This document shows positions 36,373 through 47,900 of a stretch of 64,000 nucleotides of DNA, in pieces (positions within the stretch are counted from its first letter, which is position 1; each line of letters begins with the position of its first letter). A program made the position numbers and the translations under genes. The stretch spans positions 1,240,001-1,304,000 of the forward strand of contig JALAAN010000010.1 in NCBI GenBank assembly GCA_023078555.1. Reading direction: 5' to 3'. The notes beneath the pieces are model-generated. The model made no database searches. It was not told the origin of the DNA and saw only the letters and a list, made by a program, of their open reading frames with translations. Origin of the DNA: Ulva prolifera. Taxonomy: Eukaryota > Chlorophyta > Ulvophyceae > Ulvales > Ulvaceae.

Positions 36373-37530
36373 TACAGTGAATGCTTGAGCTGGTGTAGGA
36401 GGCTACGCTCAAATATGCATGGGGCAAGGCCATCAAAGCATCCTTGTCCATGATCATCATGTACCTATATGTATCTCGAGATAGCTATAGCATCATCCTG
36501 TGGACTCTCTGCCTCAGAGTGTGCAAAGCATTGCTCCCACAAGCTTGCCCTGCTTGGCCTACACAGACATCTCTGGTGCCTGAACCTACGGCTGGTTGAT
36601 CCCCAACATGCTGCAGGGACACTGCGACTCCCTAGGCTTCACTGGCCTGGATTCCCTTCACTGCGCATGCCCTGTGCTCCTTGCCAATAGCCTAGCTCTT
36701 GGCCTGCCTCTAGGTTGTGCTCTGCATGCTTTGGACATCATGACCCATATGCAACCTTGACAGGTTGCTGGTCCACAATTGTCGGAGTGGTTGAATGCAC
36801 CAAAGATTGTGCACTGGCATGCACGCATGCAGCCAGTTTCATTGCATAACCTTCGATCGATCTCTAGATGATCATCGTTGTTGTGACCCACGCATCAGCA
36901 CACATCCGCACGCAGCACACTGCACAAATACATGATCCGCCCGTCCAGACTCCATGCAGGAGATCATGCACACTGTGCTGCAGCACGGGACCACCATGCA
37001 CCAAACTTCCGTGTGCACACTGGTGAGGTGAGAAGTTCGCAGTATCTGAGAAATTCGCAGTATCGAGATAACACGCCCACCTGTGCACATGCCCAGCGCG
37101 CTTCGCAAGGTGTCCCATGCAGCGCCGGACACCCAAGATCGAAGGCATACCTGCAACACTGAAAGGTGTATCTCAATGGCCTCGTTTGGCACCTTGTGAT
37201 GTGCTCGCATTGATCTCATTCGATGATGTGGCCGCAAATGCAGATGTAATATGTTCCACTGGATGCTCGCACAAGGTGACGATACGTCATAACTTATGAC
37301 TCATAAGGCATGGACATGCATCAGCTAGAGCATTCTGGAAGCCTCCGGAATGTCCCGTCAGCACACAAGCTTGTGGCTGGCAGCACGGGATGCTGTCAAC
37401 AGTCTTGTCACTGCGTTGCCACACATGGCCACTGGTGGCGCAGGACCAGAGGCCGTACCTGCATCCCTCCATCGCCTACCACCAGCATCCGCAACTGCCA
37501 TGACCTTACCCACCTCTGCACACTCAGGCT

Positions 37531-37822
37531 GTGTTGCAAGGACGAAGCCGGAGTGGCCGGTAGCACCTCCAGGGCAACGACTCATGCACGCCAAGTCCGG
37601 GGCCCCAATGCATGCAAGTATACTGACGTCAGGAGATGCTCACCCACGGCGAAACGGGACACCGGGGCGCACCAATGACCAATGACCGCATTGCACACTG
37701 TGTGCAGCTACACACGTGACAACAGGCCCGGGCTGCTCGTGTGTCCGTGCTTGTTCGTTGCCCTGGAGGTGCTTCCGCGGCCGGGCCGGCCACTCCGAGT
37801 CCGGCTTCATCCTTGTCACACA
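37531..37822. mobile_element. 292-bp element with inverted LINE-tail arms
   Basis: The left arm (GTTGCAAGGACGAAGCCGG, AGTGGCCGGTAGCACC, TCCAGGGCAACG) and the right arm (CGTTGCCCTGGAGG, GGCCGGCCACTCCG, CCGGCTTCATCCTTG) are imperfect inverted copies of the dispersed tail. The pair could fold back on itself. It may reflect two insertions in opposite orientation or a transposable element with terminal inverted repeats. Confidence 0.55.
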
Positions 37823-38091
37823 CAAGTGAACACTAGTGCCTGGACTGCATTTGTTCATAGCGGCCTGCTATGAGCATGTGGCACCCTGCATGTGCTCACT
37901 CAAGATGTCACTGTGTACTCATGTTTCCTTGTGTGAATGTGTGGTGGCCACCTCATGATCACATACACAATATGGGATGCACCACGCCCACCAGCACACC
38001 CCCTGTGTTTGTGTGTGTGCACTATTCTACGTGGATCCTCGGAGCTACCGGCCTCTCCGGCTTTGCTTGTAACACATATCCCCTCCGACGA

Positions 38092-38160
38092 TGGCGGTGG
38101 TGGCGGTGGTGGCGGTGGTGGCGGTGGTGGCGGTGGTGGGGCTGGTGGGGCTGGTGCGGG
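38092..38160. repeat. GGCGGTGGT simple repeat
   Basis: Nine-base units (GGTGGTGGC) repeat with slight decay to GGGGCTGGT at the right end. It sits between two same-orientation LINE tails at 38.05 and 38.2 kb. Confidence 0.92.
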
Positions 38161-38538
38161 AGGTGGTGTGCGTGTGCGTTGCCCCAGCGGTGCCTCCAGC
38201 CTCTCCAACTTTGTCCTTGTACCACATGAAGTTGTCAATATCCTCTTCGGGATACGTACATCCAGATTCACTGTAGTCTGCTTTACATGGAACCCCTCTG
38301 GACACAGGGGGTGTGCTTGGAGGCAAGTGAGTAGGCGGCCTCATGAGTGGTCTGCTCATGTTCCTAGGCCGCGGTTACGAGCAAAGCTCACGGACGCTGA
38401 ACATGCGGCACGCGGCAGGTGGCAGATGGTGGATGGTGTTCTAGCCAGGGCAGATGAAGCAATCGATCGCTTCGTTGGTCTACAGCAGCCTGAGGCAGCC
38501 GCAGGGCTGGCAGACCATGGCACAAGCACACACTGTAT

Positions 38539-38995
38539 GTAGTTACAAAGGACAGAGGCCGGGCAGCGAGCCGTTGCCAGGAATACACACGCAAATCCAC
38601 TCACGCAGTCATGGCACTAGGCCGGGCACGAGCACGTACCACAGCTCGGCCGGTGATGCCAGCCAAAGATTGAAGCCCCGCACGGAGCACAAGAGGCACA
38701 CTGTATGTATGTAGTTACAAAGGACAGAGGCCGGGCAGCGAGCCGTTGCCAGGAATACACACGCAAATCCACTCACGCAGTCATGGCACTAGGCCGGGCA
38801 CGAGCACGTACCACAGCTCGGCCGGTGATGCCAGCCAAAGATTGAAGCCCCGCACGGAGCACAAGAGGCACACTGTATGTATGTAGTTACAAAGGACAGA
38901 GGCCGGGCATCGAGCCATCGCTAGGAACTCACACTGTATGTATGTAGTTACAAAGGACAGAGGCCGGGCACCGAGCCATTGCTAGGAACTCACAC
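38539..38995. repeat. Tandem repeat, 172-bp unit
   Basis: Each unit starts GTAGTTACAAAGGACAGAGG. Starts are at 38539, 38711, 38883 and 38944, giving spacings of 172, 172 and 61 bp. The first two units are almost identical over their whole length, while the last two are shortened and slightly diverged (GCATCGAGCCATCGC, GCACCGAGCCATTGC). The unit head resembles the dispersed TTACAAGGACAAAG terminus. Confidence 0.93.
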
Positions 38996-39767
38996 GCAAA
39001 TCCACTCATTCACCAGGCCAGTGCACACCCACTACGGGCAAGTGCACATGAGAAACTTCAAAAGCGTCTTCACAATTAGAAAAAACACAGGCATCCAGCT
39101 TCACAAGGAAGCAGCTAGTCATCAACCACGCAGCCCATCGTCGCATGACCGTCAAAGCCGTTGCAGCAAACAGCGCTGGCGTACAGCCAGCAGGAAACCA
39201 TCTCCTCACGCACCGCAAATTTTCAGAGAACGGGGTATCGTAGCGGATGAACATGGGATCATAACTTCCACACTGGGAACCTGTACGCAGCAGCTGGGTG
39301 CCGACAGAATTGGCTGTACGCAGCAGTGCAGCAGGACGCGGGACCGCTGAAGCCATGATCATCTCGAAGCCGCCAGGGCGCCATAAAAGGGTATAGCGGC
39401 GCCACTGAAACGTGAACCTAGATGAAAAGCTTCGCTGAACCTCGTCCGCGCGACCGCTGACAACGGAAGGCAACATGCAGACATGTGTGCCTCGCCGGTA
39501 CCGCCCCAAGCCGACCCGCAGAACGGAGCATGCTGGCAATCCGCCATGCCCAGAAGCGAGCCAAACGCCGCACAATATTAAAGTGATAACTTGTAGTGCA
39601 ACCGTATGACCTTCGCCGCCAAGGGACATAGCGGCAGGAGTAGCAGACATGCCGTCACAGCTGAGTCGGGCCAGAGCGTGCCAAGCCTGTGGTGCGCAGA
39701 GCAGAGACGACATGAAACGAACGAGCGCGAAAGAATCAGACAGCAGTATGGACATTTAAATGTGTAT

Positions 39768-39826
39768 GTATGTATGATTACATAGCCGTATCCATTTGGA
39801 CATTGACAACTCCGAAAACCGGGACT
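39768..39826. repeat. Dispersed 60-bp repeat, copy 1
   Basis: GATTACATAGCCGTATCC then ATTTGGACATTGACAACTCC is nearly identical to the segment at 59471-59530. A looser third match (ACATTGCCAACTCCGAA) occurs at 59967-59983. Function unknown. Confidence 0.88.
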
Positions 39827-41558
39827 GTCAGCCACCAGCGGAAGCATGCCTGGTTTCTGAAGATGCTGTGCTCTGAGCACATGGACAGGAGGCCCGACTG
39901 CCTGACCAGATGCCCCGATGCAGGGGGTACAGTATAAAGCAGCTGTAGCCTCTGGGACAGCTTCCGGTCCTGGAGGCTACAGCAGATCTGCTGTCAGACA
40001 ACATGCAACGAGCCCAACAAGTTGTGCACACGGCTGGCGAATTGATCAATTGATCGTGACAGGCTCCACTTCATGTGTGTACATCAATATTTACACTGTG
40101 ACAGAGTCACATCCGAGGTTGCAGAGTCTGTAACATCTGGATCCATGGAGCTGGGTAGCTGCATATGCAGCTGCAGATGAGCACAAGTCTGCAGGCCGTG
40201 GTGTTGAGTGGTACCACGACGTCGACTCGCGTCCGATGAGGCCCTGTGGCAAAGCTCAAACTGTACTCACGTCGGTCCGTGGTCGTCATGCACCTGAGGC
40301 AGCACACGGGTGAAGGCATGCAGCCGCTGCGGTATGCACCTCAATTTGAGATATGAACACATTTGAAGATGCTAGCCATGACCGCTGTGCGCACCTGTGC
40401 GCGGTGGCAGATCGCTGACGCCGGTGGTGCATCAGGCCTCAGCTGCCGTGGCTGATACGTCATGCCACACCGCCGGTGGCATGGCCCAGGGCGTCATGAT
40501 GGCGTTTGTACCTGGCCATGGCAGCCCAGCTATGCTGTCCGCCCGTGCACGGCCGTGTGCACAACGGCCTGGGGCCGTAGCTACGCGTAGCACACCCCTG
40601 CAGGGCCCTGTCACACAGAGGCCCACCCAGGGCTGATGACTCAGCCCCTGACGATGGTACGCGTACGTCATGCACATGCTGCAGAGACGTCACCTCTGGC
40701 CGTATCCAAATGCATGACCGTGATGCACGTGGGTGCATGTGCGTCACGCCTGAGACCTTGCAGACCGTGCATCTCGCGCGCGGGGTGAATGTGCTCTGTG
40801 AACTCGCGCACCGTGCTGGCGCGATCACGACGTGTCAGCAAGGTGCGATCGCAGGTTACGATCGCACACGTGCACTGTGCTGGCTGCTGCTCGCCTCTGA
40901 ATGCTCACACCGGAGATCTAACGGCGCTGCCGGGCGGGCGGCCGTTAACACAATTGAGCGCATATGCATGCAGTCCTCCGGGGGGGTCAAGCGCTCATCT
41001 CCGTCAACTTGGGTCGAATTTCCAAAAATGATTCGCCATTACGAGCGACAGTCAGGTGGCGATTGCGTCAGTTTGTGGACAAAGTGGGCGACTGGCAGCA
41101 ACTCATGCATATGCAACAGCGCATTGCGCCCTTCAGCTGATGGCGTTCTAGCGCATCGGCTGCCTGCGTATACGCACATGTGCACGTTAGGTATGCTACC
41201 AGGCTTCACGTCAGGTGGGCGGTGCGTGCGGGCGTTGTATCGAGAGACTCTCATGTGCTGCGCGTAGGCCTATTCCCGAAGATTGCTCTTCTGCGACGCC
41301 AAAGTGTGGTGTCAAAAGCTGGCTAGCTCGCGTAGCCGCATGCATACGCGACTCGGACCAGCGACCGTGGCGGCGGTGGCCACAGCGTAGAGCAACGTCG
41401 TGACGCGCGCTTGTGTCACAGCCACGCTGCAGTACTAGCCGGCCATGTCATTGTCCCGGCCGGCGGCGGCCACGCGCGGGTGTGCGTCAGCCGCTCGCGC
41501 GAGAAGTCAGTGCGGCCTGGCAGCGTGTTGTTGCTGCAGTAGGCGGTGGGACCGAATA

Positions 41559-42024
41559 GTTACAAAAGAGTGAACGGGAGAAACCCACTAGTAGTGTCTG
41601 TTGGGAATTGAGAGCTGCCGCCTCGCAACAGGGTAATGTGCATATGTTGCGTGCGTTTGAGCCGGCCGGCCGGCGAGTCTGCTGAAGCAACAGTTGGCTG
41701 TGTGCACACAGTGTGGCCTGTGGGAGCTGCGTCCACACACAGCCGTACTAGTAGTGCGCATGCGGCAGCTGCACTGTTAACTCGGATAAATTTCTTGTTC
41801 TGTGTTTTTCTATTGCCGTTCACTCTTCTCTACTACGCTGTTAGTAACAGTGCTAGCAGCTGGACTGTGGCCGTGCTGTTTGAGCTCAAACATTCATGTC
41901 TCCTAGGAGACATGAATGTGCACGTGCTGCGGATGGTCCGGCTCGAACATCCTTGGAGAATTATACCAGCTGAAGAGATTCGGTTTCAGTGTTTTAACTA
42001 AGTTTGTTGTCTCTTTTGTAACAC
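41559..42024. mobile_element. Short element with GTTACAAAAGAG inverted ends
   Basis: The left end GTTACAAAAGAGTGAACGG (41559) faces an inverted CTCTTTTGTAAC (42011-42022). A further inverted partial copy (CCGTTCACTCTTCTC) lies at 41817 and a direct one at 42095. The interior has no coding capacity, so this resembles a non-autonomous element. Boundaries and target-site duplication are uncertain. Confidence 0.5.
41891..41918. repeat. Perfect 28-bp palindrome
   Basis: CATTCATGTCTCCT and AGGAGACATGAATG are exact reverse complements centred on CCTAGG. It lies inside the short element at 41.56-42.02 kb. Confidence 0.92.
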
Positions 42025-42578
42025 ATACCAGCTGAAGAGCGAACCGGCGAGTGCAGTACCAACATGTTGCCACCCGCGGATGTTGCCACAAGTTGTTACA
42101 AAAGAGTGTTGCCACAAGTGAATCTCTCACCTACAAGTTTCGATCCTCACGGCTAGCACCTCATGCGGGGGCCGCCCGCAGGGTCCCTCCCCCCGGCCCC
42201 CCCTGGTGAATTCTTAAGACAGCCCTGCTGCGCCACATGCAGTTGTCCCGCCGGACAGTGCCCTGGAGGGCCTACATGCCCGCGGGCTGCTTAACCAACG
42301 CTGGTAATGTGCACATGCATACGAATCGTCGAGAGGGTCTAAGGGGCCACGTGCGCGAACCCCTCACCCGCGATCCAGTGATCGCACGCCCCTCTCGTTC
42401 GCGTCGCCCCATTCCCTCGGCTGGTTCCTCCCGAAAGCCCGAACCCGGGCACGTACGCATGAGACTTGAAAGCGCTCACTCTCTGAGAGCAAAGTTTTCA
42501 ATCCCGCGCATATAGACGACCGCCGTCCACTGCGCCTCACTCATACCTCTCCTTCAAGCCGTCAAATTGTGACACACG

Positions 42579-42787
42579 GTGGCTACGGGATACGCTTCTC
42601 GGAGATTTCAACCTGTAAACGCCACAGCGGAGCCACGCTCGCCAGCTGAGTCCGATCCGGACAGAATTCGAGACTGTCTGACAGAAAATGGAGTGTTAAT
42701 GGAGTCTCAAGCAGCGATGGAGGCCGCTCCACCACCGTTCTGGTGCCAGGAAGTGGCTCAGGCAATTGCTCAGCAGAGATCCATGCC
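42579..42787 (+). CDS. Candidate orphan exon
   Basis: An open frame encodes DPDRIRDCLTENGVLMES, then QAAMEAAPPPFWCQEVAQAI, then AQQRSMP, and runs into a plausible donor (CCAG/GTGAGCC) at about 42787. The composition looks like real protein and the exon lies about 2.1 kb upstream of the first resolved exon of the SH2 gene, so it could be an early exon of that gene. No ATG opens it and no homology is recognised, so this remains speculative. Confidence 0.3.
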
Positions 42788-44719
42788 AGGTGAGCCCCAA
42801 CCTCTAGCGACCATCCTCACCCGCAAAGGCCGACGATCTACCAACAGAAAAGTCCTCGGGCCCGCGCGTACCCCAGTCCATGCCTCAGCGCACGCAGGGC
42901 AGCGACCCAACTTTGCCATTGCAACGGACTGTACTCAGCTCAGGTACCGTCGAAACTGAGCCTTCGAGGCAGTGGGACGCAGGCAGAACGACGGCCCGCC
43001 TGGCAGACAAGCGCGCACGCTCGCAGAGCTGTCACAGTCGCACGCATGGGCATGTTTGTAGAGGTGGCGGTGTCCAGCGGCTTTCGAATTGCGCAAATAG
43101 CGCCCACGGAGGCGGGCAGGCGCGGGGGCGCTTATAACAAGGTTTACGGCCTATAGCGTGCGCTTTGCGCATGCCGGTCGTGCACAGTACGTAGCGCAGT
43201 GTTACAAAGCAGCGCACGGGCGTCGGTGATCACAGCACAAGGCCTCGAATTGCGGTGTAGCTTCCGCCTCCGCGACGGTTGAGTTTCCACAGCAGGGCAC
43301 AGCAGACCTGTGGCAGCATGTGACTGCACTGACAGTCACCTCAGCCACAAGCATGAGCACCTGCGCATGCTTCGTGAGCGATTCTTGTGCTGTGCGTCGT
43401 TGAATTGTTCTACTGGGTGTACCCGCAGGCATGGTACCTGGGTTCGGCAGCAGCGCAGGCACAGGCACTTGTGCCGCAGACGTGCTTGTGCCGTAGACGT
43501 GGCAATGCCACGCGACGGTCCACACGCGGCTGGCCGCCTTCCTGCGCACCAGGCCGGTGTACAGTCGTCCGTGCGCATGCAGCCACGCACGTGCGCTCCA
43601 CCGTGTCAGATTCGCATTTTGGGCTGGCAGTGACCAAAACGTTACAGAACGAGGCATTAGTGACCAAAATATCCGAGGTACTTTTATTTTGCGTTACGAC
43701 GCGTAACTTGCGAGCTCACACGCGCGCCGGCGACATTTCGGACTGGTCTTAGCCTGAGCGTGGTAGCTTCCGCAATGTAGATTCATCAATCATAATACCA
43801 CAGCTGGTATGGTTGATGTGCTGCTCCAGGTCTTGCTTGCCACAGCGGGGCGCGGACCGTAGGGCCAGCTGGCACACTATCGTGACCCCCGCGGCAAGTG
43901 TATGCACGTGCCACGTGTTCTCGCAGAAGAGCGCTTAAAAAGCGTTAGTGAACGGACGAGAGCAGACACGATATATGAATATCGTACCGTAATGCATTTG
44001 CATGCATGACTCAAATGTATTTGCATGCATGTTCCTGGCAACGCACCTCCACACTCAGAGCGAGTGGGTCTAAACGTATTTCGTATTTTGGCAGCGCAAG
44101 CAGTGTCTGTCTGCTTCCGTTCACTCTTTTGTAAAACCTGTCGGGGCCCCGTCGATGGGTGTGACCCCGGTGGTTGGCACACACTTGGCCATGGTGCACG
44201 TGGGCGCACGTGCCGACTGAGCGTAGCATCTCGAAAACAGCAGTAGCATGACACCTTTTCGTTGCAGATGTAGAGTCAAAACCCGGGCATGTGATGCACC
44301 ACGTCTTTTGCAAGCCAGCTGCTCGAGTGAGTAATATCGGTGTTGCGGATATCTGCATCATCGATGGCGGTTAACAGCAGACATGGAGGAATATTCCTGC
44401 CAGCGCTTGTGTACAAGCGCTGCATCGAATCAGTCACATGACTAGAAGTGGAGCGGCTGACTTTGAGTATTTGGGGATACTAATGACACTTCCGGAAGGA
44501 GGTGCTGCAATCAATAAGGGTTGCCCGGCTTAAATATGCATCATGGGTGCTTAGGTAAAACTCTGCGGCATTCACCATGGCTTACTGGCCTTACTGGCGT
44601 CAACAACATCCCAATCAGGAGGGCACAGAGCCGAGCCGACAGAGTTCGGCTGCCCCCTGCTGCCTGCGATCCAGCTTGCAAGCTGAGTGCATCACCTGAC
44701 ACGCGATCCCATTTTGAGC

Positions 44720-44744
44720 TTGTCAATGTCGTCTTCGGGATACG
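44720..44744. repeat. Dispersed repeat shared with 38.23 kb
   Basis: TTGTCAATGTCGTCTTCGGG, continuing ATACG, matches 38232-38256 with two differences. At 38.23 kb the word directly follows a LINE tail, so it may be flanking sequence carried between sites. Confidence 0.75.
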
Positions 44745-44935
44745 GCTGAGTAGACGTAGATGTAGTACACTCTTCTTTACTCCAGCCGCAGCGCGCACTG
44801 TCTGTCGAGTGATCGGTGCCCCCCTGCTGCGCCCACGCACGCCCGGATGCCCTCGATCTCTTGCGACAGCACCAGCCGGCATCCTGCTGCACCAGCACCA
44901 CGCCCGACACCGACCCCTGCATGCCCTGCCTGCAG

Positions 44936-47900
44936 GTCTAGAGAAGCGGCAGCACCAGTTCGTGCGGTACGAGGGCCGCACCGAGGCGGCGCCGTCGGCG
45001 GACGGGTGGCACGCGTCGCTCAGCCCCGCGACCGCCGCCCGCGGCGGCCGGCCGCCGCTGCCGCCGACCCTCGGCCTCGGCGCCGACGGCAAGCCCCTCA
45101 CGCCGGAGGGCGCCGCCGCGCCACTCGCGGACCCCGCAAGTGTGCGGCTCCAGATCACTTCCGCGCCGGCGCACTTCTGCCTCCCGCAGAAGAATGACCG
45201 GCAGTTCAAACCCGCGTTCCACGTCCAGGTGCGCCTGACACCCATGTAGCCACAGCTGTCGCGCCGTGATAGCGCTTCCAAAATCACGCGCCCAGGTGAT
45301 GTGCCCCCGGAGGCAGTCGAGGAGTCGTCGCTGACTGTCGTGGTTTGGGGGGGCGAGGGCGATCTGACCGTGCTGTGTGCTGTGCAGGTGCGTGTACAGC
45401 ACGACCCGACGCGCTCGCTGCAGCTGCCGCTGCGCGTGAAGGCGTTTGCGGTGACGCAGGAGGAGCGGGAGGCGCTTCCGGAGTGGCTGCCGCCGGAGCT
45501 GCGCTCCACGCCGCCGCCGATCCTCGGCACGATCCCGGTGCCACCGACGGCCCCTGGCATGGACCTCAAGGGGCCGACGGTCCTCAGCCACACGTTCCGA
45601 TCCTATATTGTGCGCCCCCCGCGCCTCCAGAACTTTGCTGTAGAGGAGGCTGCACCCCGGATGTGCCATGCGCAAATCGCCCCGGCTGTGTGCTTCGACT
45701 GTGACTCACTGTGTCGCTCCAATGGCGGGTGCTTTCCAGGGTCCCGTGTTGGAATGCATGGCCTGCCATGCAATCATGGGCACCAAGGATGTCTCTGCAA
45801 CTTGAATTGAATGCGAGCTGTCGTCTGAGGGACCAAACACTCATGGCCCACGAGGGCTGGAAGCCATGTTAGCCATGCACGTTAGCCATGCGCCTGGCAT
45901 GCCCTGGGGCCCTCAGACGGCCGTACACATACACTGTCAGATCTCCAGAGGTGTCACATCATGTGCAGAGTGCTGATGATCACTGATCTGTATGTGTGAA
46001 TTCATGTATGCATGCTATAGATCTCTGTGACCAGATCTGACTGTGGCTGTGTTCCACCTGGATGCCTGAATTCCTCGCAGCGTGAACTGTGTATGTGACC
46101 AGGAGGAGTGCCCCCTGTGGGCACAGGAGCAGCCTCCCCCTTGTCATCCAGTGTCACCACTCTACTATTTATGTTAGACCAGGAACTCCACATCACCTGA
46201 TTACGAGATGTGCCATTGCGCTTGACTCCAGTATAAAGTTTGACAGCCACTCTGCGGGGTGCGTAATAGCTTTGAAACACTGTGCTTGAAGCCTATGATT
46301 CTGGACCGGGCACTTCAATCGCCACAAATTCAGTACATTGAAAAATAAGATGTCCTGTGACGAAATACGGGATGCACAAAATACAGGATGCGCGAGTCTC
46401 AACGAATCACATTGCCACCTAAACCTACCTCCGCCTGAAACCTCCACCAGCAGACCAGTCATTGCATGCATGTGGCCCACGTACTCCTCCCCGCACCCCC
46501 ATGCATCATCCAGCAGCGTGGTGGCTCCTGCCGTGTCTCGGTGCAGTCTCTCACTTCACGTCCGCTGCCGTTTCACCGCACCAGCCAGACATGTTGAAAC
46601 TGTGTGCTTCGGAGGGCACAGCTCTTGCACGTTCGATCACCGCGTCATGCATGGAGATACAGCAGGTAGTGAGGGCACCACTGCAGAGCAGCCGCATGAC
46701 ACAGCAGGGGAAAAACCGGGAGCGATTCTCATCACAAGCTCGACGAGGTGCAGTCCCCCCCCCCCCCCCCCCCCCCCGGGCTCCCCCGCCAGACAAAAAG
46801 CTAAAGCAAACCGTCTGATCCGGATAGCCCAAGCACCTGCGGGACATGCAGGCCCTCCCCCCGCCCAGCGACAGCGCCGGCCGCGCACCCGGAGACACGG
46901 CAGAGGGCCGCAGCCGGCCGCTGCCGATGTTCCCGACGCGCGTCATCGCCGAGGAGTCAGCGATGGCGTCCCGCACCCTCGCCGACCCGGCCTGCATGAT
47001 GCCCTGCGACGACGACCCGAACATGGCGATCCCGATCGGCGCCGCCGCCGACATCGGCACGTGCACGGCGCGCTTCGAGTTCAAGGGTCTTGAGTTCGCC
47101 CGCCCAACACGCATGGTGCGCATGCGCCCCGGCGCGCTGCTGACAGCCGCGCACAAGCTGCCGCGGCCATCCCTCTGCGCTCCATCGGCCGTACAGAGGG
47201 GAACTCCAGAGCTTGTGTGACTAGGAGCATCTGCAGATGCTGTATAGGCACCCAGGCGATTATGTGCATGTGCATGTCCTTCTCCTCGTCGAATTGGCAG
47301 CCAGGAAGCTTGGGGTGATTCAGGCAAGGATGCAACCAGGTCGGCTGTGACCAGGTCGGCTGTGACCAGGTCGGCTGTAACCAGGTCGGCTGGACAAGGG
47401 TGTCCGCTACTGCACTGTACCTTTCCCGGCGTAGGCGTACCCAACGGACACCTTGAATTTAGGCACCTGTCTGGCATGCCCCTGTGGTGCCACGACGGTG
47501 CAGTTGTACCTTGGTGGTTGAACAGGAGGGTGGCCGAGTGCAGAATCCGGTGTACCTCGTCTTTGCGTGCCTCATCGGCGGCAGGGACCTCGTCTACACA
47601 ATCTACGACGTCCCAAGCATCTCCATCTGCCGCGCCGACCAGCGAACCAAAGCGCTCTCGCGGCTCGGCCTGCCTCCGAGCGTGTACGCGGAAGTCACCG
47701 AGCTGCAAGAGGGCCCCGCGCGGCCACACCGGCCGGTGCGCCGACGCGTGCGCCGCCTGCAGCCGCCGGCGGACGGCACCGCCGGGGCAGCCGCAATGAC
47801 AGCCGGTGCCGCTGCAGCGGCAGCGGCGGCGCCGCCCGCCGCCGCGGCGGCAGCCGCTGCCGTTGCGGTTCCCGGCTCCGCTGTGGCGGTGCCGCAGGGG

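Larger units (their letters stand above)
30977..37530. other. Gene-poor region rich in palindromes
   Basis: No gene is recognised. The stretch contains several long palindromes and hairpins (33032-33135, 35069-35120, 35619-35638, 35839-35892), a direct repeat of CCACTAGTGCTGTGCACAGC near 35.46 and 35.51 kb, a C-run near 32.43 kb, and a G/T-rich retroelement-like block ending in a TGTAA tail at about 36.37 kb. The long frames at 35.9-36.4 kb are products of the G/T-rich composition. Confidence 0.5.
37823..42560. other. Repeat-rich intergenic block
   Basis: No gene is recognised. The block holds two more LINE tails (38042-38073, 38183-38226), a GGC/GGT repeat (38092-38160), the 172-bp tandem array (38539-38990), a repeat shared with 59.5 kb (39768-39826), a second short-element family (41559-42108) and a 28-bp palindrome (41891-41918). 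Confidence 0.5.

Noticed and set aside
35856-36380. Gly/Trp/Val-rich and Pro/Thr/His-rich frames of 150-190 codons
   Set aside because: They are products of a G/T-rich non-coding retroelement block; the same happens at 49.4-49.7 and 63.2-63.6 kb.
39006-39755. A 249-codon minus-strand open frame with an ATG start
   Set aside because: No domain, no biased third positions and no homology recognised. One frame of this length among six frames of 64 kb at this GC content is not compelling.
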